DNA of 6,299 bases from an uncultured Clostridia bacterium (GCA_947169455.1 CAMVPV010000091.1:1-6299); one strand, 5' to 3'; shown: positions 1-5,771, numbered from the stretch's first letter. Numbers and translations: made by a program. Notes: generated by a model from the letters alone, not told the origin.

Positions 1-587
1 TGTATTCGATAGAGCCGTACAGACTTGATCAGGTGAAGCCGTTCTCGACTACGTATCTCCCCGGTTTCCTTGCGGAACGCTTCAATGTTTCATCGGATGA
101 GGACATCTCCCGTGCGAAGAAGCGTGTTGCGGAATCCGCCTCGAAAATGACGAAGGACACCATAAAGCACGACCGCGTTGAATCCCCGAAGGAGGATATC
201 AACGTCGATATCTCCGGTAAGAAGTACTCACTCATGCCGGTGTGGTACCTCACCACCAACTGGAACGGAAAGCTGTGGAGCTTTGCGATGAACGGTCAGA
301 CCGGAAAGTTCATCGGCGACCTCCCGATCGACAAGGGCAGGATGGCGCTCCTCGTTATAGTCTCCTTCCTGCTGCCGTTCCTTCTGTGTATGTTCATACT
401 CGGCGATACGCTGGTATCATTCATCGTGGCAGCCCTGATAGCAGCGGGTTCCGGTGCTGTCGCATACAACAGCATGAAGCCGGTCGCGATAGCCAAATAC
501 GCCGATGACTACATGAAGGATTTCCGCCTTACCGGTCAGTCGGAAAACTTCGTAAAGACCGAGCATATCAGAAAACAGAACAATTGA
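1..587 (+). CDS. Membrane protein, C-terminal part (resembles zinc-ribbon membrane proteins)
   Basis: This gene is cut by the left edge: its frame is open from base 3, so the GTG at 33 is an internal valine and not a start. About 194 codons are visible, ending in TGA at 585-587. The first two thirds is soluble, with the motifs YLPGFLAERF near bases 54-83 and MNGQTGKFIGDLP near 288-326. Two hydrophobic helices follow at about 345-401 and 408-470, then a short charged tail. From memory, the YLxGFLAE and NGQTGK motifs occur in clostridial proteins that carry an N-terminal TFIIB/PriA-like zinc ribbon and a C-terminal membrane anchor. The zinc ribbon would lie upstream and cannot be seen, so that family assignment is inference. 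No enzyme motif is visible and the function is unknown. It converges on the minus-strand gene at 657-1691, and the two share a terminator hairpin. Confidence 0.8.
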   Translation, partial: YSIEPYRLDQVKPFSTTYLPGFLAERFNVSSDEDISRAKKRVAESASKMTKDTIKHDRVESPKEDINVDISGKKYSLMPVWYLTTNWNGKLWSFAMNGQTGKFIGDLPIDKGRMALLVIVSFLLPFLLCMFILGDTLVSFIVAALIAAGSGAVAYNSMKPVAIAKYADDYMKDFRLTGQSENFVKTEHIRKQNN

Positions 588-590
588 CAG

Positions 591-626
591 AAATATCCCC
601 CCGTTCCTGCGAACGAGGGGATATTT
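591..626. terminator. Bidirectional intrinsic terminator between convergent genes
   Basis: Arms AAATATCCCC (591-600) and GGGGATATTT (617-626) pair perfectly. After one C/A mismatch the inner arms CGTTC (602-606) and GAACG (611-615) also pair, leaving a four-base loop. The hairpin begins 4 bases after the plus-strand stop and lies 31 bases beyond the minus-strand stop. The A/T-rich outer arms supply the U tract in both directions, so it can serve both genes. The run of U is short and broken. Confidence 0.8.
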
Positions 627-656
627 ATTACGTTCATCCGGAAGAGGAGAGCATCA

Positions 657-1691
657 TCAGAAGGAGAAATCAGATGCGACCTCGGAGATGATATTATTGA
701 AGGAATCCATGCTGGTGCCGAGAGAATCCATGCTTTCAACATCGGAGATGATGCACATGGAATAGCCCTGATAGTATGCGACAAATGCGACATTGCCCTC
801 TGAAAGCATCTGATCATCGTAGAACAGTCTGAGGTTCATGGAGGCTATATCCGTTCCGCTCTGGTTTATCGCGTCGAGCAGATCTTTCTTGGTCATGGAA
901 TAGCCGTATGCGGAAAGCTGTTCAATGAGCATATCGAGGTAATCATCAAGAGTCATGTTGTACTTGTATTCACTTTTAAGGCTCTTTGACCAGGTACTGG
1001 AAACGCTCTTTGCCTTGTTTATTGCAACGATGCCGGTGAGCTTGTCCTTCTGGTCGAATGTATATACTACTACTGAGGAGTCAGCGCCGCGGTATGTAAC
1101 GGGGAATGCTATGATGCCTACCGTGCCGTCGTCGAGGTCGTAATTCTTGTAATTCTTGAGTTTAGCCGAGGAGATGACCTTTTTTCTGGACATACCGAGC
1201 TTTACGGAATCAACGGAAGTTGCGGAAGAGGAGCTGCTGCCCTTGAGGGCGCCGTCATTGCCGAAGTTGTACTTCTTGCCGTCAACGGTAACAGTGCCGA
1301 CAGCCATCTTGCCGTCCTTGCCGAAATAGTACTTCTTCTTGCTGATAGTCTTCCAGCCGGTGCGCATAACACCGTCGCTGCCGAAGTAGTACTTGTCGGA
1401 GCCTATCTTCTTCCAGCCGGTAGCCATCCTGCCTTTTTTGGTATTCTCAAAGTAGTAGTTCTTTCCGTCTATCTTCTTGAATCCTGTTGCAGCGATGCCA
1501 TCCTTGCCGAAGTAGTACTTTTCGCCGTCGATGGTGTGCCAGCCGGTGAGCTTCTTTCCGTTCTCGTTGGTGTAATAATAGCCGGCAGAGCTGTTCTTCC
1601 ACTCCGCAGAAACATTGAGTGCAAGACCGGAGGACAGCATCATTACAGCCGCTGCGCCTGCGCAGGAGATCGCCTTTAAAGTTCTTTTCAT
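657..1691 (-). CDS. Secreted cell-wall-binding repeat protein with BamE-like C-terminal domain
   Basis: The 344-residue product is predicted to be exported and to bind the cell surface. Residues 1-29 form a signal peptide (KR start, hydrophobic core, V-S-A cleavage site before E30). Residues 31-150 hold about five choline-binding-type repeats with the pattern TGW-x(5-8)-KYYFGKDG; the TGW/TGF/VGT marks sit at 49, 69, 91, 111 and 131, a period of 20-22. In this family such repeats bind choline or other wall polymers. A serine-rich linker (152-159) leads to a C-terminal region that starts with VKLGMSRKKVIS, like the opening of BamE/SmpA-type domains. Residues 220-344 match nothing I recognise, and no catalytic motif is visible. 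The ATG at 1689-1691 is preceded by an AAAGGCGG-type ribosome binding site. The gene lies downstream of tex on the same strand but has its own strong promoter. The role is unknown; adhesion or surface attachment is a guess. Confidence 0.9.
   Translation of the reverse strand: MKRTLKAISCAGAAAVMMLSSGLALNVSAEWKNSSAGYYYTNENGKKLTGWHTIDGEKYYFGKDGIAATGFKKIDGKNYYFENTKKGRMATGWKKIGSDKYYFGSDGVMRTGWKTISKKKYYFGKDGKMAVGTVTVDGKKYNFGNDGALKGSSSSSATSVDSVKLGMSRKKVISSAKLKNYKNYDLDDGTVGIIAFPVTYRGADSSVVVYTFDQKDKLTGIVAINKAKSVSSTWSKSLKSEYKYNMTLDDYLDMLIEQLSAYGYSMTKKDLLDAINQSGTDIASMNLRLFYDDQMLSEGNVAFVAYYQGYSMCIISDVESMDSLGTSMDSFNNIISEVASDFSF
1242..1547 (-). repeat. Tandem cell-wall-binding repeats within the CDS
   Basis: Codons 49-150 of the surface protein encode five imperfect units of 20-22 residues. 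At DNA level the plus strand shows a recurring CCGAAGTAGTACTT-like block near 1261, 1320, 1380 and 1507, corresponding to the KYYFG motif. The unit between residues 71 and 91 is two residues longer and reads YYFENTKKG in place of YYFGKDG. Confidence 0.8.
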
Positions 1692-1700
1692 ATATCGTTC

Positions 1701-1708
1701 CGCCTTTC
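1701..1708 (-). promoter_or_regulatory. Ribosome binding site of the surface-protein gene
   Basis: On the minus strand AAAGGCGGAAC precedes the ATG at 1691 with suitable spacing. It supports this ATG, which also gives a complete signal peptide. Confidence 0.6.
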
Positions 1709-1783
1709 ATCGGTAAAATATCGCTGCCGCAGATATCAGCTGCAGTGATAACGGTCTGTGACCGTCTTTGTTTTGATGAGTCT

Positions 1784-1812
1784 ATTTTAACATAAATAAA
1801 ATAAAATGTCAA
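1784..1812 (-). promoter_or_regulatory. Sigma-A type promoter of the surface-protein gene
   Basis: On the minus strand the -35 box TTGACA (1812-1807, perfect) and the -10 box TAAAAT (1789-1784, five of six) are separated by exactly 17 AT-rich bases. Transcription would start near 1777, giving a leader of about 85 bases. That leader contains a 6-bp hairpin, ACGGTC (1751-1756) with GACCGT (1760-1765). Confidence 0.8.
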
Positions 1813-1854
1813 TAAACACAGACTGCTTTTTATTAAAATTCAATTAAAATTTCA

Positions 1855-4092
1855 TTATTTTGCGTCCTGCTTAGGTTTTTTCATGGTGAGCGAGATGCGT
1901 TTGCGCTTCTCATCGACATCGAGCACCCACACCTTCACTACCTCGCCGACCTTTACCACATCGAGGGGATGCTTCACGTAGCGGTCGCACAGCTGCGATA
2001 TGTGTACGAGCCCGTCCTCATGGACGCCGATATCCACGAACGCGCCGAAGTCGATGACGTTGCGCACCGTTCCCATGAGCTCCATTCCCTTTTTGAGATC
2101 CTTCAGTTCCATTACGTCGCCGCTCCTCATCAGCGGGGGCGGGAGTTCGTCACGCGGGTCGCGCCCGGGTTTTTCGAGCTCCTTGACGATATCGGTGAGA
2201 GTGGGTATGCCCGCTCCCGTTTTCTCGGAGAGTTCCCTGACGGATATCTTGTCGAAGGTGCTTTTCAGCTTTGCGGTATCGCCCACGTCAGCGAGCGAGA
2301 AGCCGCATTTTTCGAGCAGCAGTTCGGCTGCCTTGTAGGATTCGGGGTGTATGCCGGTATTGTCGAGAGGATTCTTTCCGCCGGGGACGCGGAGAAATCC
2401 CGAGCACTGCTCATAAGCCTTCGCACCGAGCTTCTTCACTTTGAGGAGCTGCTTCCTGTCGGTGAAGGCTCCGTTTTCCTCGCGGTAGAGCACGATGTTC
2501 TTTGCGACGGCGGTATTTATCCCCGCGATATAGGAAAGCAGCGAATAGGACGCCGTGTTCACATCGACGCCGACCGAGTTCACGCAGTCCTCCACGACGC
2601 CTTTGAGCGCCTCGTCCATTCTCGCCTTGGGCATATCATGCTGATACTGACCCACGCCGATAGCCTTGGGGTCGATCTTCACGAGTTCGGCGAGCGGATC
2701 CTGCATCCTCCTTGCGATAGATACCGCCGACCTCAGCGATACATCATAATCGGGAAATTCCTCCGCCGCGAGCTTGGACGCCGAATATACCGACGCTCCC
2801 GCCTCGGAAACGACCATATAGCTTACTTTGGTATCCAGTCCGCGTATCATATCGGCGGTGAAGCTCTCCGTTTCGCGGGACGCTGTTCCGTTGCCTATTG
2901 CTATCGTGGTGACGGAATGCTTCTTTATCATTGAGGAGAGTATCTTTTTTGCTTTTTCGGTCTCATTTCGCGGCGGTGTGAGATATACTATCGCCGTGTC
3001 GAGCACCTTGCCGGTCTCATCGACAACAGCCGCCTTGCAGCCGTGTGCATAACCGGGGTCGAGCCCGAGAGTTACTGTTCCCTTGACGGGCGGCGCCATA
3101 AGAAGCTGCCGCAGATTGGACGCGAAGACCTTGATGGCGCCCTCCTGTGCTTTTTCGGAAAGCTCCGAGCGCACCTCGCGTTCAACGGACGGCGCTATCA
3201 GCCTTGAAAAGCTGTCCTCGCAGGCTTCACGAACGTGACTTGCACATTCGGAGGAATTCTTCACGAACATATCGGTGCAGAGCTTTTCTCCGCTTCCCTC
3301 GGGGATATTCACCGATACCTTCAGTGCGCCTTCCTTTTCGCCGCGGTCTATTGCAAGCACGCGGTGCCCGGCGATCTTTGCCGCTTTTTCCTCGAATTCA
3401 AAGTAATTCTTATACACCTCGTCGGAATCCTCAGCGGCGGCGGTGCAGGCGATCACGCCCTCGCGTATGAACAGCGCACGGATCTTCTTGCGCAGCTCCG
3501 CATTGTCGGAAACGTCCTCTGCGATGATATCCATAGCGCCGTGGAGCGCATCCTCCGCAGAAGCGACTTCTTTTTCTTCGTTTATGAACTTTTCCGCTTC
3601 TGTCATGGGAGCGGTATCCCTATCCTGCGCCATGAGCAGCTCCGCGAGCGGTTCAAGTCCCTTCTCGCGGGCGATAGATGCCCTTGTGCGGCGCTTGGGC
3701 TTGAACGGGCGGTAGATATCTTCCGCTTCGGCGAGAGTGGATGCCTTTTCGATAGCCGCAGCTATCTCATCGGTCATCTTTTCCTGTTCGGTTATGGATG
3801 CGGCTATCTCCGCCTTGCGCTTTTCGAGATTGCGCAGATATGTGAGCCGGTCGAACAGCTCACGCAGAACGGTATCATCGAGCGAGCCTGTCTGTTCCTT
3901 GCGGTAGCGCGCTATGAACGGGATGGTCTTGTCGTCGTCGATGAGTGCGACTGCGTTATCGACCTGTTCGCGGCGCAGCTTGAATTCCGACGCGAGCAGA
4001 GCGTTTATCTTGTTCCTTGTCTTTATCTCGTCCTCGGTGAGCACCTTTGCGGGCTTTTCCGCGGCGAGTTCCTTTTCTTCGATATCGGACAT
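1855..4092 (-). CDS. tex: Tex family RNA-binding transcription accessory protein
   Basis: The 745-residue product is a cytoplasmic nucleic-acid-binding protein of the Tex family, known for effects on transcription and RNA metabolism; the length is normal. The order of domains is as expected. The helical N-terminal Tex region contains FIARYRKEQTG (59-69) and DIYRPFKPKRRTRA (125-138). The YqgF/RNase H-like domain starts at LGLDPGYAHGCKAAVVD (342-358) and includes IGNGTASRETE (399-409). Helix-hairpin-helix motifs lie near 515-570, followed by NPLDNTGIHPESY (574-586). A C-terminal S1 domain spans about 666-737 (GTVRNVIDFGAFVDIG, DGLVHISQL). The frame stays open to 4269, but those extra 59 codons cross the promoter and are unlike Tex. 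The ATG at 4090-4092 has AGGAAG eight bases upstream and gives the expected MSDIEEKEL start. No clear terminator separates it from the surface-protein gene, so some read-through is possible. Confidence 0.96.
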   Translation of the reverse strand: MSDIEEKELAAEKPAKVLTEDEIKTRNKINALLASEFKLRREQVDNAVALIDDDKTIPFIARYRKEQTGSLDDTVLRELFDRLTYLRNLEKRKAEIAASITEQEKMTDEIAAAIEKASTLAEAEDIYRPFKPKRRTRASIAREKGLEPLAELLMAQDRDTAPMTEAEKFINEEKEVASAEDALHGAMDIIAEDVSDNAELRKKIRALFIREGVIACTAAAEDSDEVYKNYFEFEEKAAKIAGHRVLAIDRGEKEGALKVSVNIPEGSGEKLCTDMFVKNSSECASHVREACEDSFSRLIAPSVEREVRSELSEKAQEGAIKVFASNLRQLLMAPPVKGTVTLGLDPGYAHGCKAAVVDETGKVLDTAIVYLTPPRNETEKAKKILSSMIKKHSVTTIAIGNGTASRETESFTADMIRGLDTKVSYMVVSEAGASVYSASKLAAEEFPDYDVSLRSAVSIARRMQDPLAELVKIDPKAIGVGQYQHDMPKARMDEALKGVVEDCVNSVGVDVNTASYSLLSYIAGINTAVAKNIVLYREENGAFTDRKQLLKVKKLGAKAYEQCSGFLRVPGGKNPLDNTGIHPESYKAAELLLEKCGFSLADVGDTAKLKSTFDKISVRELSEKTGAGIPTLTDIVKELEKPGRDPRDELPPPLMRSGDVMELKDLKKGMELMGTVRNVIDFGAFVDIGVHEDGLVHISQLCDRYVKHPLDVVKVGEVVKVWVLDVDEKRKRISLTMKKPKQDAK

Positions 4093-4100
4093 CTGATTCA

Positions 4101-4106
4101 CTTCCT
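4101..4106 (-). promoter_or_regulatory. tex: Ribosome binding site fixing the tex start
   Basis: AGGAAG on the minus strand lies eight bases before the ATG at 4092. It decides against the longer open frame that begins at 4269. Confidence 0.85.
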
Positions 4107-4130
4107 GTATTATATTTAAAAAGATAAGAG

Positions 4131-4151
4131 GTAAGAAGCAAGACTTCTTAC
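4131..4151 (-). promoter_or_regulatory. Hairpin in the tex leader
   Basis: GTAAGAAG (4131-4138) and CTTCTTAC (4144-4151) form a perfect 8-bp stem with a five-base loop, inside the predicted tex transcript. On the minus strand it is followed by CTCTTATC and then five T, and the ribosome binding site comes shortly after. It could be a weak attenuator, an RNA-stability element or a protein-binding site; the sequence does not decide. Confidence 0.45.
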
Positions 4152-4162
4152 ACCCAAAATAT

Positions 4163-4191
4163 ATATTATCAGATTTTTGTGAAAATGTCAA
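4163..4191 (-). promoter_or_regulatory. tex: Promoter of tex
   Basis: On the minus strand a perfect -35 TTGACA (4191-4186) is followed by TGATAATAT. The -10 is either TAATAT (4168-4163, 17-base spacer, four of six) or GATAAT (4170-4165, 15-base spacer, five of six). The start would lie near 4157, giving a leader of about 65 bases. Confidence 0.7.
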
Positions 4192-4216
4192 ATAAATTTT
4201 ATGAGAAGTGAAGAAG

Positions 4217-4268
4217 AAAAAAGAAGTGCATAGGTCGGAATAATGAACCACTGTCCCAAACCTATGCA
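4217..4268 (-). terminator. Possible leftward intrinsic terminator upstream of tex
   Basis: TGCATAGGT (4227-4235) and ACCTATGCA (4260-4268) form a perfect 9-bp inverted repeat around a 24-base loop. In the leftward direction the hairpin is followed after four bases by six T (4222-4217) and more T-rich sequence. It ends about 25 bases before the tex -35 box, so it could stop transcripts arriving from the XRE gene and insulate tex. The long loop makes it atypical. Confidence 0.45.
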
Positions 4269-4409
4269 AAATTCGGCGAAGCCAAAGTGTATATTTCTGT
4301 CAAGCCTTTTTCAAAAGAGCCGGTTCTCCACTCCGGTGCTCTCGCGCGGTTAAGAAAAAGTTTATGTTACAGCCGCATTTGTTCTGTTAGTGCCAAAGCG
4401 GCGGCTATG
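4269..4409. other. Gene-free region with several inverted repeats
   Basis: No convincing coding frame is present. Three structures can be seen. GAGC-CGG (4317-4323) pairs with CCG-GT-GCTC (4333-4341) with a two-base bulge, followed leftward by TTTTGAAAAAGG. AGCCGC (4371-4376) pairs with GCGGCT (4401-4406). GTTCTGT (4381-4387) pairs with ACAGAAC (4414-4420), whose second arm lies in the end of the XRE gene. The last two interleave. These may end the XRE transcript or belong to an untranslated RNA; no good promoter for a separate RNA was found. Confidence 0.4.
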
Positions 4410-4745
4410 TCAGACAGAACCTGAATAATGCTCAAAAATATCTATTATATCGCTCAGTATCAGTTTTGATGTTGCATTAAGGCTGTTGATCTTGTCAAAA
4501 ATCTGTCCGTCTGTCGGGATATCCCGTGTTACCGAAGAACCGGTCAGAAAATAATCGGGGGTGGTTTGAAGTGCCTCGGAAAGCTTCATTATCATTTCCA
4601 GACTTGGTGCAGAACGTCCCGTTTCCAGATTGGAAAGGTACTTGTAGTTTACATCTACCATTTCGCAGACCTGACGCTGTTTTAGTGAAAGCTCTTTCCT
4701 GCGCTTAGCTATCCGCCGCCCGATCTCCTTGTAATCTATGGTCAA
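4410..4745 (-). CDS. XRE (Cro/CI) family helix-turn-helix regulator
   Basis: The product is a 111-residue DNA-binding regulator. Residues 8-62 form an HTH_3/XRE domain: IGRRIAKRRKELSL, the turn region KQRQVCEMVDV, the recognition helix region NYKYLSNLETGRSAPS, then LEMIMKLSEALQTTPDYFLTG. The 40-residue C-terminal tail has no recognised domain and may help dimerisation. I prefer the TTG at 4745-4743 as start, because GGGGTGATC eight bases upstream matches the 16S tail. The GTG at 4754 would lie inside that ribosome site and has none of its own; it would add three residues. The gene is divergent from the membrane-protein gene at 4958, and a palindrome in that promoter is a likely binding site. 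Repression of its neighbour and autoregulation are inferred from this layout. The family is certain; the target is not. Confidence 0.9.
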   Translation of the reverse strand: MTIDYKEIGRRIAKRRKELSLKQRQVCEMVDVNYKYLSNLETGRSAPSLEMIMKLSEALQTTPDYFLTGSSVTRDIPTDGQIFDKINSLNATSKLILSDIIDIFEHYSGSV

Positions 4746-4748
4746 TTT

Positions 4749-4757
4749 GATCACCCC
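4749..4757 (-). promoter_or_regulatory. Extended ribosome binding site deciding a TTG start
   Basis: GGGGTGATC on the minus strand contains GGTGATC, a perfect complement of the conserved 16S rRNA 3' tail. Eight bases separate its G run from the TTG at 4745. This is the main reason for placing the XRE start at TTG. Confidence 0.65.
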
Positions 4758-4758
4758 A

Positions 4759-4770
4759 ATATTATAATAT
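4759..4770. promoter_or_regulatory. AT palindrome just upstream of the XRE gene
   Basis: ATATTATAATAT is a perfect 12-bp palindrome lying directly before the XRE ribosome site. It includes TATAAT on the minus strand (4766-4761), but no -35 box stands at a normal distance (TTGTTT is 23 bases away). It may be an operator or chance in AT-rich DNA. A CTGACA at 4807-4802 could be the -35 of the XRE promoter, but its -10 is poor. Confidence 0.3.
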
Positions 4771-4816
4771 CATTATTTATACAAAATCTAAACAACTTAT
4801 TTGTCAGAATTTCTTA

Positions 4817-4845
4817 TTGACAGATAGAATATTCTATGATATGAT
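4817..4845 (+). promoter_or_regulatory. Sigma-A type promoter of the divergent membrane-protein gene
   Basis: TTGACA (4817-4822, perfect) and TATGAT (4840-4845, five of six) are separated by 17 bases. Transcription would start near 4852, giving a leader of about 105 bases. The spacer is almost entirely filled by a 14-bp palindrome. Confidence 0.85.
4824..4837. promoter_or_regulatory. Palindromic operator candidate between -35 and -10
   Basis: ATAGAATATTCTAT is a perfect 14-bp palindrome that begins two bases after the -35 box and ends two bases before the -10 box. A repressor bound here would block RNA polymerase. The XRE regulator transcribed away from this region is the natural candidate. 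A related but imperfect AGAA-T-TTCT lies at 4806-4814. Confidence 0.65.
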
Positions 4846-4871
4846 AGAGAAAATCAATAATAATCTTATGA

Positions 4872-4913
4872 ATATGCAGATTATTATCTGCTATAGACAT
4901 ATTTTCTGCATAT
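4872..4913 (+). promoter_or_regulatory. Leader with alternative hairpins
   Basis: Within the predicted leader, ATATGCAGA (4872-4880) pairs perfectly with TCTGCATAT (4905-4913). The same 5' arm can instead form a tighter local hairpin, GCAGAT (4876-4881) with ATCTGC (4886-4891) and a four-base loop. The two structures exclude each other. No U tract or known riboswitch fold was recognised. Confidence 0.45.
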
Positions 4914-4943
4914 ATGTGGGAATTATAACTATCATGTACAAAC

Positions 4944-4950
4944 AGGGGGA
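4944..4950 (+). promoter_or_regulatory. Ribosome binding site fixing the membrane-protein start
   Basis: AGGGGGA lies seven bases before the ATG at 4958. It rules out the upstream TTG at 4817, which is the promoter -35 box, and the in-frame ATG at 4934, which has no such site. Confidence 0.85.
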
Positions 4951-4957
4951 AACGATC

Positions 4958-5683
4958 ATGGATCATAAAAGGAACAAGAAGTATTTCAAGGATTCGATTA
5001 TTGCATTGATATTTGGAGTATTGTTATGTCTGCTTATTGCTACAATTTCTATAATATCACTTGTAGGTTTAGGCGAAGGATCAATAAGTGATTATATCGG
5101 TGGGATCATCATTCCTCTGGCTGTTTCTGCCCTTTTCATTTTTCTGTGTATCAGGGAGCACAGAAACAAGCCTACGGACGCCGAATATGATGCATCCATA
5201 AGGGAAATGTACCGCGGGATAGAACAAAAAGCCTGCGATAAATTCGGGATAGAGCTGTCCGATGCTTCCGAGATATCTCCGATCGTTGTGGGCGGATTTG
5301 ATTACAGTGACCTGCTTTCGGCAGTGATCGGCGGGGTCGGACTTGCGAAAAAGGGAAAGGACGGACTGTGGCGCACAAACAAATACATAATAAACGTTCT
5401 GCTGTTATCCTCTGCGGAAGTATATTGCTATTCATGCAGCTTCTGTACGACGGAACTTCAGATAAACGAAACTACCGATCAATTCTTTTATCAGGATATA
5501 TCATCAGTCTCCACCGGAACGGATACGATAAAGATCAAGAATAATTCGGTAAGCATTGAGTATCTGACGATCACTTCCACGAGCGGAAAAAATCTGAGAT
5601 TCTCCATGGCAAATCCCGATGAAACAGCAAAAGCATCCATAAATAAAATGAGACAGCTTATAAAACAGAAAAAGAATCAGTAA
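4958..5683 (+). CDS. Two-helix membrane protein with cytoplasmic domain, unknown function
   Basis: I do not recognise this 241-residue protein. A lysine-rich N-terminus (residues 2-12) precedes two hydrophobic helices at about 14-38 and 46-66 with a short loop between them. A basic stretch (REHRNK, 66-71) then suggests that both ends are cytoplasmic. Residues 72-135 hold a charged, probably helical part and a glycine-rich segment (VIGGVGLAKKGKDG). Residues 141-212 look beta-rich, with YIINVLLLSSAEVYCYSCSF and QDISSVSTG, which recalls bacterial PH-like membrane-associated domains; this is a weak resemblance. The C-terminus is a short basic helix. Cysteines at 157, 160 and 163 are closely spaced (CYSCSFC). 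The ATG at 4958 follows AGGGGGA by seven bases. It is divergent from the XRE gene, has a promoter with a palindrome in its spacer, and ends before a strong terminator. Base composition varies: 19 of 60 G+C at 5041-5100 but 35 of 60 at 5281-5340. Confidence 0.85.
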   Translation: MDHKRNKKYFKDSIIALIFGVLLCLLIATISIISLVGLGEGSISDYIGGIIIPLAVSALFIFLCIREHRNKPTDAEYDASIREMYRGIEQKACDKFGIELSDASEISPIVVGGFDYSDLLSAVIGGVGLAKKGKDGLWRTNKYIINVLLLSSAEVYCYSCSFCTTELQINETTDQFFYQDISSVSTGTDTIKIKNNSVSIEYLTITSTSGKNLRFSMANPDETAKASINKMRQLIKQKKNQ

Positions 5684-5688
5684 ACAGT

Positions 5689-5727
5689 ATCCCCGCCCGG
5701 GTATTACAGGGCGGGGATTGATTTATT
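5689..5727 (+). terminator. Strong intrinsic terminator
   Basis: ATCCCCGCCC (5689-5698) and GGGCGGGGAT (5709-5718) form a perfect 10-bp stem with a ten-base loop, six bases after the TAA at 5681-5683. The tail TGATTTATTA is moderately T-rich. It isolates the membrane-protein gene from miaB. Confidence 0.85.
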
Positions 5728-5771
5728 ATGAACGCTGTGAAATAAGTGCTGCTTGCTTCTTATAATTTTAT

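Noticed and set aside
1242..1547. Repeat-rich DNA considered as a CRISPR array
   Set aside because: The repeats are in-frame coding repeats of a cell-wall-binding protein with diverged units and no spacer structure.
1832..1851. Two copies of ATTAAAATT with an 11-base period just after tex
   Set aside because: They are short and composed almost only of A and T in an AT-rich spacer; chance is enough to explain them.
1969..2934. Plus-strand open frame of 321 codons opposite tex
   Set aside because: It is also antisense to conserved Tex domains (S1, helix-hairpin-helix, YqgF); long antisense frames are common in genes of this GC and codon pattern.
3235..4119. Plus-strand open frame of 294 codons opposite tex
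   Set aside because: It is the antisense of the strongly supported tex gene; its protein matches no family I know and has no ribosome binding site.
4093..4269. Extension of the tex frame to an upstream start at 4269
   Set aside because: The extra 59 codons cross the tex promoter and leader hairpin, are rich in F and S unlike Tex N-termini, and the ATG at 4092 has a well-placed ribosome binding site.
4298..4303. Minus-strand TTGACA that could drive a small RNA
   Set aside because: No -10-like hexamer lies 15-19 bases downstream; the sequence there is TTCGCC.
4817..4957. Upstream TTG start for the membrane-protein gene
   Set aside because: The TTG is the -35 box of the promoter. The extra residues come from leader sequence, and AGGGGGA stands before the ATG at 4958.
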